DNA of 64,000 nucleotides from Phoronis australis (Eukaryota; Phoronida; Phoronidae). A model generated the notes under the pieces. The model made no database searches, was not told where the DNA came from, and was given only the letters and a program-made list of their open reading frames with translations. Below are positions 1 to 11,538 of this stretch, piece by piece (positions within the stretch are counted from its first letter, which is position 1; every line of letters starts with the position of its first letter). The position numbers and the translations under genes are program-made. The stretch covers positions 1,695,858 through 1,759,857 of the forward strand of contig NMRA01000009.1 of the NCBI GenBank assembly GCA_002633005.1. Direction: 5' to 3'.

Positions 1-1062
1 ACTGTAAGTAAAGTGTATTGGTATGCCCAGGAAGCGACACATCAGTGACTATCGATGGGGATAGCGCTTGATATTTGGATGTAGCATGAAGGCACAACTG
101 ACCTTTTCATTGACCAATACATGTCGTAACACATTATGTTTATGATTATACAGCACTGTTGGAGTAAGTGCGGTCACAGAACTCTAATGATTGATATGAA
201 TTGGAATTAAAACTGAGAAGTTCTGGCTGCAGATTATCTAGGACCTTATCGGCAAGCCTGTACTTTTAGCCAAATATCTATAAAACTACAGAAATTCGTT
301 CTTTAAAATTTTATATTTCATTTTGCTGAAAGTAGAAAACCCATAGACTTTGATTTTCAATGTCAGACCAAACTGTAATTAATTGGGTCACATGAGCAGG
401 TTTTTTTAATGCAATATAACAAGAAAGAACTTGACTTAGTACAGTTTTAGCAAAACAAGAAAATGGCTAAATTTTATTGTGGAGAAAATTGCATAAAGCA
501 TAGTACATGAAATTTCATATGAATTCGATCAACCATTTTATAGATATGATGTTCCAAAGTTAGCCAATTTAGACATTTTTCTAATGTACTGTCACGCCAT
601 AATAGCTATTTCAGAAGGTAACAGCACCATCTTAAATTAAATGCAAAAACAAAACTGTTTATTGTATTCTTCTCCATGGCATGTTTTGAAGTTTTATCTT
701 TTGTACAATTTGCTCTTAATTGGAAGCCTACTACTGTTCACTGTTGTGACCAACTTTAGATTAAAGTACTTTGCAACACTAATTTTGTCCAGCTGAAATC
801 ATGGACATGAAACTACAATGAATCAAGTTAGCGATGGTGAATTTTCCCCGCTGAACTCCATTCAGTTTTTGCATTTTCCCAATGTAGTTAAGGAGGCTAC
901 CCCCCCATTAAAATTTCAAAACAAAGGGTTTCACCTTATAACATGACCAGTATTATGGTTTTCAAAGATGGTTCTGCATACTAGTAGGGCTTTAAGAAGT
1001 AAAAATGGATAGACAGAAGAGTTGCTTATAAAAAGATGCATGCGTTTTATGGTGTGTTGCAG
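1..1062. other. Intron or upstream flank of ANKRD13, no gene seen
   Basis: AT-rich DNA ending in a splice acceptor (AG at 1061-1062). No start exon for ANKRD13 is visible here, so this is probably intron 1. A segment at about 535-585 is shared with 48175-48219, marking a dispersed repeat family. Confidence 0.6.
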
Positions 1063-2077
1063 ACAGCGATTGAAAGCAAAGATCCACGTGGAAGGACATG
1101 CCTGTCTTTGGCTGCCACCTTGGGTCATCTAGAGAGTTGTAGAGTATTACTGAGACATGGGGCATGTGCAAATGCTGAGAAAGACAACTGGACAGGTATG
1201 ATGAAACTACTGAGAAATACAGTCATGGCAGTATTTTAAACTTTCATTTTTATCTTGTAGCTCTTTACTGTGGTACCACAAGTTCTAGGGCTTGGAATTG
1301 CAAAATTAATCCTTCAGTGAAACTCACGAGGAAAACACAAATTAAACGGTCTGAGAGATTTTAGTTGAGTATGGTGAAATCTAATTTATTGGAAGGACAA
1401 GTGTAGACTAATACGTATCCTGCTTGTACAAGTTTTCGTGTAGCTTTATCCCTCTTTGGCACTGAAGACACAGTTGGCTTCTTGCAAGACGATGTACTGT
1501 TTTGTGAAAAAAATGAAAGTAATCACTTCCTTGTTTGAAAACTTTCTGAGTTGACCAGTCTGTTTGCTGACCACTTTCTTATTTTAAAAAAGGCTATAGA
1601 GAAAACAGAAAACAATTTTCATTTGTTTCTTGGCTACAACACCTCCTTGAGGTACCACTGATCTATTAACTCCATTATTATCTATCCCTGTATTTTTATT
1701 TACATACAGTATGGCATTGTTTCAGAATGTCACCTGGTGGTGCTTACAGTGAAATGACTGAGTTGTAGTTATATCGTGTTGTGCTTTAGAAACATGCAGT
1801 TCAAGTCCTGTTTGTACTGGGATAGTAAACGACTGAGAAAAGAAGTGTCACCAAAGGATTTGGGTGGTAATGTTTCGTTATTGTTCTGTACATAGTCAAT
1901 TAATGGGTAACTAACTGACGCCTATAGTTATCTGCTTATTTGTCACTTTCAGTCCTGCAAACTGCCGTTGCCACTGGGGATCCGGAGTTGGTGCAGTTAA
2001 TTCTACAGCACCGAGACCATCAAAGATTAACAGGGCGATCAGAGGGGGTGCCAAACCTGTTACAGACTCTGAGAGAG
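1063..2077 (+). other. ANKRD13: ANKRD13 ankyrin-repeat exons
   Basis: Exon 1063-1195 begins in phase 0 and encodes [20 protein letters not shown], the classic ankyrin helix-turn-helix; exon 1953-2077 continues with [20 protein letters not shown]. These are the substrate- or membrane-receptor-facing repeats of the family. The 757-base intron between them holds one copy of a dispersed repeat (1703-1793) and no other feature I can name. Confidence 0.9.
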
Positions 2078-5000
2078 GTAATGAACCAGTACTTCATTCA
2101 GTGATTCTTGAAATATCAGATGTATTCTCTTTAATGATAGCTGAAGACAACTATAATCACAGACCAGATATCTTAGACCTAAAGTGTGAATACGAATATT
2201 ATCTTGGTTTACAAATTATTAGTTTTTATAAACATTCTGATAGACTCGTAAATTCTCCAATGACTAAAGGCTATTAGTTTTCTTCTTTTGTTATTAGAAC
2301 TTGAGCCCAAGGTCTAAGTACATAGGACTAGACTTGTTATGTCTGTGTTTCAGTCTCCAGACTTTTATGTAGAAATGAAGTGGGAATTTACCAGTTGGGG
2401 TAAGTCATAGTGTTAGTTACTTGATCGATGACTAGTTATTGTTGTTAGATGTTGTTTGTAAATGTATTGCTTTGACACCTTTTCATGCACATTTAAGTGT
2501 TTAGTGTATAATATCCAGTGATTTTACTTTGTTGTGTATAGTGTATAATATCCAGTGATTTTACTTTGTTGTGTATAGTGTATAATATCCAGTGATTTTA
2601 CTTTGTTGTGTTTAGTGTATAATATCCAGTGATTTTACTTTGTTGTGTATAGTGTATAATATCCAGTGATTCTACTTTGTTGTGTTTAGTTTATAATATC
2701 CAGTGATTCTACTTTGTTGTGTATAGTGTATAATATCCAGTGATTCTACTTCGTTGTGTTTAGTTTATAATATCCAGTGATTCTACTTTGTTGTGTATAG
2801 TCAGATAAAATTTCTTGCTTACGAGCAATTACAGTATTGTTGGTTTTGTACTCTTGTACGTTCTTACCTTTCTTCACAGTTCCCCTTGTCTCCCGTATGT
2901 GTCCCAGTGACACTTATAAAGTGTACAAAAGTGGTTCCAATGTCAGGATTGACACTACACTACTAGGCTTTGACAGCACAAATTGGCAGAGGGGCAGCAG
3001 AAGTTTTATATTCAAAGGCGAAGGTAATTACTTTTCTTTCAACACCTTTGGTAATGTTTTGTGTACAGCTTACTGTTTTTGTTAAATATGATGCCGTTTT
3101 GGTGTTACACTAAAAATCTCCAGTAAGATCCCTCTTGCGGGGAACCAACCTCTGTAATAACGAGCTAAGAGTACCCACATTTATAATAACAGGCACAAAC
3201 ATCAATTTTAATTTTAGATCTTCGATCCCGGATTTGACACAAGGGTAAATGAAATAAAAGTGCAGATATTGCACAATGAATGCGAGTGATGTAATGACAA
3301 AGTGCTAAACTTAAATAACATAGAGGTAACCTTTTGACCTTCACAAGTACTAACATTACAGTTCACAATTAGGATACATAAAGCTCCTTACATAATTTAA
3401 GGCCACATCGGCCACTTTTAACTGTACACAAAACAAGCATTTTCATTGAAAAGTGTTGAAATTACTGAGGAACATTTATTTACTTTTAAAGTAAAAACCC
3501 TAAAATACGGCTAGCATTAAGCTGTTATTCATATTTTTAGAAAATATTCGACTAAAAGTGTTGTCTTTCTCCTCATAATGTTACTTAGTATAATGTGTTT
3601 ACCATTCATATCAAGTGTATGAATGTGTGGTCCAGATGGCTCAGTGGACTGCAGAGTGTGTACGGTTAGCAGGAGGTCCCAGGTTGTAGTCCCAGTTGGG
3701 GCAGAAATCATTTCAGACTCGTGTTCATGATCAGTGATGTTCACGGGATGTGACCAACAGGTGGCGTGCAGGCCAAACTTAAAAATGTTTGCATACCATA
3801 ACATACATAGATTGGTACATAGATTTGTATTGTAGAACATCCTTTATACTCATTAATACATTTTCTAAAACAGCTGACCGAGCGGTAGTCCTGGAGGTAG
3901 ACCATGATGCAGGTCAGGTGTTTAAAGAGGTCATGCAGATGTCGCCACTGCCTGCTGACCCCACAATGCTGAGCCCTCACGAAGATGCAGTTGCGGCTCG
4001 TCTCACATCGCCAATCATGACGACGTATTTAGACACAGATAAAATAGAATTTGAGAGGTGAGTTGCATCTAGGAAAGCCTGAATTGTTGTCTTTATTAGA
4101 TTTAAGACAAGTCAAGCTAGCAGTAAAGATCAAATAGAGTCAACGGTCAAGACTAATGACTTCGTTGTATTATTTTTTTACTGTAAGCTAGCTGACTGGC
4201 TACTACCTTAACTTCTAGAATGATGGTTGATGATTGGGTAGTATGCCACATTGTTTCAGTGGACAATGTGGTCTATATTTATATTACTGTTTATACCACA
4301 ATATTAGCCTCGCATGGCAGATACAACCGTGTAATAACCCATAAAGTTATCTCTCTAGTGAGATAACATTTTGGCGGGAAACCGAGGCCGGATTCGAACC
4401 CGGGCCTCAAGAGTTTCAAATTGCCGACTTTACCACTACACCACTCAGTAGCTGATGTCATCGTACGTGAAAATAGAATACTTAAATGAGCACGCGCAAC
4501 AACCGCATGTACAGCAAAGGGCATTGTACCAACATTTATACGCTATGAAAAATAAGACGCATATTTTCCTTAAATACGATATTTTAATTCAGTGAAATTT
4601 TTCTCTCGTGTTCTCTCTCGTAAATCACTGATCTCCAATTTGAATGCGGGTATCGTGTCGTCGGGATCCTTTGACTTGAGCATTATAGTCAGTTACATGT
4701 GGTAACTTACTTTAGCAGACGATATTTTCCCGGTCGAAGCTTAGCGTGATAAAATGTGTAGTAAGCTATAATAGTTGCTAAACCTTAATTTATAAATTTA
4801 CTGTATTTCTATTTTATTTTATTTTTCAATTGGTTTTGAGTAAAAGCATTATTTGACAAAAATAGCTCGGCTTTTCACGACCTCTGACCCCGGGCCTCTG
4901 ACATAGAAAGTAGTTACAAAGCCGAGGCGAGTCGAGAAAGGTAGATCGATTCATTGCAATGTTTCTCGTTCAGTATGTGGTATAAATAGATTATTACATG

Positions 5001-8000
5001 TTCTCAGCCGTTATCCCCCTTATCTAGAGCCCTCGCGGATTTTGTAGAATTATCACCCTTGGGGCTAAAGCCCCTCAGGCGATAATTCTCCAAAATCCCC
5101 TCGGGCTCTAGGTAATGGGGGATAACGACTTCGCCATGTAATAATCTATATTTATTGCTGTTGCTGCAGATTTATTATTGATGGTGTTTGTGGTCATCAT
5201 CAGATCTTTATTGCCAACTAGCCGCCTGAATGGAGCATTTCAATAGAACAATACTAAATCAAAAATAAGCCACTTCGTCTTTTTCACTAAAATTGCCAAA
5301 AAATAGTGTCACTTAGTTATTTTTATCCTTCAGATTTTCACCAGTATATAGTTATTTTACTAGATCTGCTCTATTGGACATTTTCAGAAATAAATCTGGC
5401 ATCTGGGGTTGGAGAAGTGACAAGGTAGAGACTGTGGATGATTACGAGTGTAAGGTGAGGTCTGCTGGAAACCAAAGCTGTCTTGTTCAGTTGTAACTAG
5501 AGTCCAAGTATGTACTTAAATCTCACCATTTTAGGCCACAGTATGGTGAACAGTGAATTCTTATTTTTTTCTCATTTTTCATAAAAGACAAGTAGCACCA
5601 AATATTCAGGTCATTATGGAGTCTTCTCTATCTCCTGTCGATGATCAGAGTGGAGGTACTCCATTAATGCAATGGATCTTACAAACTCCAGCCAAGCCTG
5701 ATAACATGTTATAATGTACTGCAATGACCACAACACAATATCCCAGTAAACACTGAGAGCTCTAACAAAAGATTGTCTGTGAAAAGATTACCACAGCTTT
5801 ACAACCAGTATATGTGCAGGTCACTCAACACAACCCTGACTGTTAAGGTTCTGTATATGTTGATACTAAAACTTCAATATTCTAGATTTTCTCAACTTGT
5901 GGCCATGACAGGCAGAGATAGCTCTGTAACTTTCAGTGCTTTTATTGTGTCGTCACACTTTGGATTGACTTAGTTTGAGGGTCATCTAAGTGTTTCTACA
6001 ATGTGTAGATAGATGTGAATAAGGAAGTAGCATGTATCTCTGCATCAACCTTCTATGCTGATATTCCTATGCATTCCTTAATCTGTACTTATGGTGCGAC
6101 AGGTTTTTAATGCCAGCAATGTTGAATTGGTCACAAAGACACGGACTGAACATTTGACAGAACAAGACAAGAAAAGATCCAAGAAGTCATCCAGGTCACC
6201 ACTTGAGTCATTTCTGGGCGTGGCAGAGGAAGAGAGCGTTATTCACGGTGCTAGTAACGCTGTACGTTGTTAAGTGATATAAACTCCAAGTTTGTGATTT
6301 CAGTCTTCACAATTAAAAGTTGTCACTTCTTTCCCCACCAAGAAATCAATTAACAGTGACACTGCTTCTGGGCCATGTGATGACAACATTGAACTTATGG
6401 AGTTCAACATGGCTATAGTACCGCATGAGGTGGCAATACCCACTTAGCAGTCTTAAGTCAGAAGGAGTGGGGTAACCATCGATCGGTAACTTCCCTCTTT
6501 ATTTATTTTAACATACAGTATGGCATTGTTCCCAAATGCCACCTGGTGGTGATTACAGTGAAATAACTGTGTTGTAGTTATATCTTGTTGTACTTTGGAA
6601 ATTTCATCACAACAGTCTTAGTGTAATAGTTCAATGAGATAAGAGCGACCTTATCCTTTAGGAAAGGGTTTCACAGGATTCATTTGTTAACGATTCTCAA
6701 CTTCAATGACTTCTCAGCTCTTCCCAAGCTCAGAAAGTACAAGTAAGTTAAAATCAATATTGTGGTGACAAATAGCGTAAGTGTTGAGGTTGCAAGCATC
6801 GCATGTTTTTGTGCACAGGAGGAATCCCAGTCAGCCTACAACCCATGCCACATCAGTCCAGCTGAATACTTCAACGAAATGATTGATCTCGGCACCCGTG
6901 ACATTGGACGACCCCAAGAGACCACCAAGAAGGTACAGAAGTTCAAGGCAACCCTGTCCCTGTGTGAACACTATCCACTGTCCCTGCAGGAGCAAGTTAT
7001 GCCTATCATAGACCTGATGGCACAGACTAATGCTCACTTCCAGAAGCTGAAGGACTTCATCACGCTGCAGCTACCCGCTGGTTTCCCCGTCAAAATAGGT
7101 GTGTTTAAAGCATCTTTGCAGCTTTGGTCTTCTAACAATTTTGACTTCAACTTATCTGTTTTAAAGAGTTCCATACAGCACCATTTAAAGGTCAATTCAA
7201 AGTCAAATAAGGCGACGTTATGGTGGAGTAGCCGAACACACAAACAAATATCCAACTCCATTTGGCTGCCTGGACAACTGTATAAAGTACTGAAAGGACT
7301 CGGCTCCATTAACAAACTGATGTGCCTCTCTAAAACTGCCAAAACCACTATTTTTCTTTGTAAAATTATTTCATTTCTAACGTGTATCACTCACAGACAT
7401 GAATATCAGGATTACAAGCAATCAGGTCAACAAAATAAAACAGACAAAAACCTTAAAATGATTAATAAGTCATAAGTATATTTAATGGTCATAACAATAA
7501 TTCATATATGGTTCTGGACAACTGTCTATAGATGGCGTCACTGTGCTGAGCTCGGGTCTGTTGCATGAAAAGTGACAAAAGACTAATGTCACAAATTGGT
7601 CATGTGATCCACACAAGTTTTATAGCAAATAATTCAGTCCCGCTTTAACGAGCAAAATCGCAGTCTCTGAGAATATAAAGATTACTGATTGTCACTGAGA
7701 TAATTTTTATCAATTATTTCTAGAGTGTGATGCACTCATAGTTACTTACCTGAATTTTCTTTCAGCAATTGTGAAGTGGTAGTGTAAGACCAAATTTCAA
7801 TCTCATGACAGCTTCGTGAAACAGAGCTTTGGGGACATCACTAAATTTGTTTAGCAAACCCTTAATCTTCTACTCCTCTCTTGATTAAAAATCTGCTGTG
7901 CTTGGCTTGATGTTTCTTTTTAATATCGACCCCTGGGTCAGTAGAGATAATGTTTAGAATGAAGGCTGGTGTGAATTTGAGTTCTGTTGCTTCTACAACT

Positions 8001-11000
8001 CTGTTCAAGATGTTAAGTTTTCAGAGTTTGTTTTAAAATATGTAGTGCCCTTGGTTGTCAGCTAACACTTGCCAGTTTAATAATGTCTTTTCACTTTTAA
8101 TTCGCCTGTTTAGAAATTAATTTTAATTCCCTCATTTTAAACACCACCCATGATTACCGGACTGTTGGTTTATATTGCTGTCATCTCTGTCTTGGTGTCT
8201 TCCGTTCATTGCTGTAAATCCTAAATGCCTTGCAGGATCCTTGTGAGAGTTGGTAAATGTGTTCTAATAGAGCTGATGACAGATGATGGCAGGTCCAACT
8301 ACTGCTGTGCCCCCTAGTGACAATTTGATTTTGATGAAACTCTGTATCTAACAAGTGTCGTGACAGAATTTTATGAAATTTGACTGATAGGTGTCTGTTG
8401 TGATGGTGACGATACTTTCTCAATGTCGGACATAAGATTAAAAGTGGATGTTTTCATATTTTCAAGTCTGATTTTGGCATTGTTACATTGGCCATGTTAT
8501 ATTTGTCAATAAGAAAAGCAATGTGACAATGTTTTCAGACTGGTTTTAGTATTTATTCATGTAAAAATGGTCAGTTGTATTTATCTTGTGAATGCACTAC
8601 TATGTGCTGTAGTGACTTGTCTCAAAATCTTCATGCTTATATTTTTTGTCTTGCATTTTGTAGCAAGAGTACTTCAAATAGTGCCGTATTCATAATAGCT
8701 TGTACGCCTCCTCTGCGTAGAAATCCCCTTATTCCATGTGCTGAATGCCAAGATCACATTTGGTAACATCAACGCTGCCAAAAAGTCTGTCCCCGGCGTC
8801 ACGTGTCTCCCTGACGATGAGGAGAGGTGTCGATGTTCTCTGGATGATGAGTGCTTCGAAGCTCCCGCTGCATACAGGGTCACAGGTGAGTACTGAGAAT
8901 CGACATACAATGGGTCAGGTTGTTCCAAGTACTGAGAATCGACATACAATGGGTCACGTTGTTCCAAGTTCTTAGTTATAATAATGTCTGCTTAAATATT
9001 AAAAATAATTAATTGTTTCCATTTTATTAGATTTAGGGCAATTTTATTAACCAAAGTGGACACACTGTAAACTGTAGTCAAAGTATCTAGCCAACAACGT
9101 TGCAAAATAAACCATGTAACACCATTTTAAAGCATGGACCAGACTGACAGGTTAAACTTTTGAATGATCATAAGCATGGACCAGACTGATAATAAGCATG
9201 GACCAGACTGGCAGGTAAAACACTAAGAACAAAACACTGAATGAACTTAAATGCTTAATTCACATCCTTGGCTCAACACAATAAGCAGAACATACAAATT
9301 ACAAACATTGAAAACATGTAGAATGTGATGGGTCATGCAGACTGCCATAAGTTGACATGTACACTTAGCACACTTATTTTATGTAAACTGCAAAGTTTAA
9401 AATTTTCCTCTTTTAAAAGAATTTCCTCTTTTTTGGTTTCGATTTCTTGTTTAATTTCCAGTTTTTCCTTTGTCATCTCTTTTTTATGATTATTTTTACT
9501 TTATTTGTGCAAAAACGTTTATTTCAGATAAATTTTACAACAAAAATATTTTTGTGACTTGAGCCCATTTATTTGTGAAATGATACATAAAATGGAAATT
9601 TTCCTCCTTTTTGTCATTTGTCATTCCAAGCCTTGAAACTTAAAACATCGTCACGGAAAAGCGAATACCATACCGTAGACTCAATAACAATGACGAGAAT
9701 ACTTCAGACTGAAAGAGTACATGGTTGCACGAAGTGACAACATATATGAAACTAGAAAGGCAAAATATAAGCAGATAAACATCCTAGGCTAGGCGGGTAT
9801 TGCTTATCAAAGTTAAATTTTCCATCAGTTTGTCTGAAATTGCTTAAATTACTGAAATTGCTAAGAATGGTGTTTTTTGATTGATTTCTGGGCAATAGTC
9901 GAATACAACGTGCCTGTATTTAGAAAACCAGTTTGATGTCTGTTACTCAGTGGAGAAAACTGGTTCTCAAAGTTTGGGCATATTATATCCGACCATTACC
10001 GAATTACTGTCCATGTTCAGGTGATTTCCACCATGATCGAGTACGTGATGAAGATGATGAATTACTACAGTTTGCAATCCAGCAAAGTTTGATGGACGGT
10101 CAGAATGGTAACGATCAGGTTAGTGTTGTGTGGTTAAGACTTTTCTATAAGCAGTCTCGTCTCTAAGGGCAGTGGCTTCACTAGATTCTGCAGTATTTGC
10201 CACTTCTGTCAATCATGTATCCTATGTATTCATACACTAGTCACTAAGTTTGAGTAAAAGTAATACTATCACATTCAATGACAACAATGCAAGGAAACTC
10301 AACATGATCAACAAAGGTCTGTGTGTGTGTGTGCGTGTGTGCGTGCGTGTGTGCGTGCGTGTGTACTCCGTCTTAATTCATCTGGCATTGGTCAGTATTA
10401 CAAGTTCAATACATTTTCCTATCTCCCAATAGAAAAGAGTTGTACGTTTTGGTTTTTGTTGTCTGTAAAATGAAATAGTTGTTAGTCATTGACGTGCATT
10501 CTCTGGCTGTAATTAGGTAAATACGCACAAGCAATTTTTAACAACTTTATTAATAAAGCCCATGCCCGCTCTAATGCCCTCTCCGTCAGTTTTCATTTTC
10601 ACCATTTAAATGTCCGTGATATTGATGTGGATGAATGGTTTAATTTGTAGCACGCTGTTGTTTCACTGTTTACTTGTTCTTATTTTAGGTCACATTTATG
10701 GAGGCAATAAATCGCTCACAACCAAAAAATATATTTCAAAGCGAAGAGGAGAGAATCTTGCAGAGGTAGCCATGTGGGCCCCAGTTGCATAAAAGTTATA
10801 CGCTGCATAGCAACAGTGACTTTGTGTTATTGTGTACCATTTTGCTATTGTTGAACCTTCACTTTGACAACAATACAATTTATTCATTGAATGAATTTTG
10901 AAGTTTTATGCAACTCAGCCCTGATTTATGGATTAATTTCCACTTTTGCTACTGTTCTACTTGTTCTCTACAGATTATTCACATGTTATTCAAAGTATTA

Positions 11001-11538
11001 CGAGGAAGGAAATGTTTTTTAGGAATAAATGTCACTCATTTGCATGCATGTAACTCATTCCAGTGATCATTTATCATTTTCAAAATACATTGGTTGACAA
11101 TTCGTTTGTGAAAGGATGTATAAAGAATGGTGATTCTTGGTTATGAAGAAATTTATATTCTTTTCCTTGTTGACTATTCTGCAGCATGGAATACAGTTTA
11201 GAATATGAATATTCATTAATTTGGTATCTTGATGTGTGTTTTGTCTGAATCTGGAAATACTTGGTGTTTTGAAGACAAATATCTGCTATCACCACAGGGT
11301 GCTAGCTGAAAGCCTTGAAAGTGCTCGTGGTCCTCGACCAGAACCTGAGGGTAGCGAGACAGATGTTAATCATCATCCACAGGCTCCACCCACTGTGCCA
11401 TATGAAAGCGCAGAAGAAAAGCAGTTTCGACTAGCAATGGAAATGTCACAACGAGAGGAGGAGGAGCGTTTTAAAAGAGCTCAAGAGGAAGAGGAGGAGT
11501 TAGAAAGGATATTGGCATTGTCACTCACTGAGAAATGA
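1063..11538 (+). CDS. ANKRD13: ANKRD13-family ankyrin/UIM protein, 5' partial, 12 exons
   Basis: Exons: 1063-1195, 1953-2077, 2354-2399, 2880-3023, 3874-4057, 5388-5454, 6103-6261, 6819-7098, 8721-8885, 10021-10118, 10689-10765, 11298-11538 (TGA). All junctions are GT-AG and the frame closes at every join, giving 572 residues. Family members run about 590-630, so only the first coding exon (the YPLH...VW segment of relatives) is missing, left of the window. Order: ankyrin repeats, the central ANKRD13 domain (Pfam GPCR_chapero_1) with [18 protein letters not shown] and EHLTEQDKK, then ubiquitin-interacting motifs up to the C-terminal LSLTEK. Vertebrate ANKRD13A/B/D bind K63-linked ubiquitin on internalised receptors such as EGFR at the plasma membrane and endosomes; the same role here is inferred. 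I recognise the family with confidence. Which paralogue it matches (A, B or D rather than C, which lacks UIMs) is not resolved, and a pre-duplication single gene is likely. Confidence 0.95.
1703..1793 (+). repeat. Dispersed repeat, copy 1
   Basis: A 91-base block starting CATACAGTATGGCATTGTT and containing CACCTGGTGGTG and GTTGTAGTTATATC matches 6512-6602 closely, both inside ANKRD13 introns on the same strand. No terminal repeats are visible, so the element class is unknown. Confidence 0.75.
2504..2800 (+). repeat. Minisatellite, 37 bp x 8
   Basis: Eight head-to-tail copies of a 37-base unit (core TATAATATCCAGTGATT). Substitutions such as GTGTATA/GTTTATA and TTTTACT/TTCTACT recur in alternate copies, suggesting two-unit (74 bp) duplications. 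It lies in the ANKRD13 intron, ending 79 bases before the exon at 2880. Confidence 0.95.
3631..3705 (+). repeat. tRNA-derived SINE-like element, decayed
   Basis: A-box TGGCTCAGTGG (3637-3647) and a B-box-like GGTTGTAGTCC (3682-3692) sit at tRNA spacing. The B box differs from GGTTCGAGTCC at the CpG, as expected for an old methylated copy. The tail CCCAGTTGGGG also occurs at the same place in the element at 21409, so the two may be related. Confidence 0.6.
4377..4453 (-). repeat. tRNA-derived SINE-like element
   Basis: On the minus strand, an A box TGGTGTAGTGG (4433-4443) is followed by a perfect B box GGTTCGAATCC (4390-4400), the internal Pol III promoter of a tRNA. The rest does not fold as a clean tRNA, so a SINE head or tRNA pseudogene is more likely than an active tRNA gene. 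It lies in an ANKRD13 intron. Confidence 0.65.
4981..5157. mobile_element. Fold-back (palindromic) MITE-like element
   Basis: A near-complete inverted repeat of about 175 bases. The left arm (AGATTATTACATG..., CGTTATCCCCC, CTAGAGCCC, GATTTTG, GAATTATC) is mirrored by the right arm (GATAATTC, CAAAATCC, GGGCTCTAG, GGGGGATAACG, CATGTAATAATCT). The loop is the short TTGGGGCTAAAGCCCC. It has no coding capacity. It is an intronic insertion in ANKRD13. Confidence 0.85.
6512..6602 (+). repeat. Dispersed repeat, copy 2
   Basis: Second copy of the 91-base block at 1703-1793, with scattered substitutions and no large gap. It lies in the intron between ANKRD13 exons 6103-6261 and 6819-7098. Confidence 0.75.
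8889..8966 (+). repeat. 39 bp tandem duplication beside a splice donor
   Basis: Two copies of AGTACTGAGAATCGACATAC... differing at very few bases, beginning three bases inside the ANKRD13 intron whose donor GT is at 8886. Only one copy has the GTGAGT donor context. Confidence 0.9.
9131..9220 (+). repeat. Short imperfect repeat, three copies of a 17-mer
   Basis: AAGCATGGACCAGACTG, or its first-copy variant, occurs three times within 90 bases with irregular spacing; two copies continue into GGCAGGTAAAAC-like sequence. Intronic in ANKRD13. Confidence 0.75.
10318..10363 (+). repeat. (GT)n/(GTGC)n microsatellite
   Basis: Alternating GT interrupted by GC at regular points; intronic. The purine-pyrimidine alternation is of the Z-DNA-prone type. 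Confidence 0.95.
10776..10921. mobile_element. Short terminal-inverted-repeat element next to a splice donor
   Basis: The left end GGGCCCCAGTTGCATAAAAG is mirrored at the right end, whose reverse complement reads GGGCTGAGTTGCATAAAAC. The body is 146 bases and non-coding. It starts 10 bases after the ANKRD13 donor GT at 10766. The GGGCC...GTT...AAA terminus resembles a common class of small animal MITEs. No clear target-site duplication is seen. Confidence 0.7.

Larger units (their letters stand above)
10021..11538 (+). other. ANKRD13: ANKRD13 C-terminal ubiquitin-interacting motif exons
   Basis: Three exons carry UIM-like helices. Exon 10021-10118 has [17 protein letters not shown], a near-perfect UIM with the Ala and Ser contact residues. 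Exon 10689-10765 has a weaker FMEAINRSQ. Exon 11298-11538 has [13 protein letters not shown] and a terminal [15 protein letters not shown]. Such tandem UIMs bind polyubiquitin chains. The last motif sits at the extreme C-terminus as in vertebrate relatives, supporting the TGA at 11536-11538 as the true stop. Confidence 0.88.
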
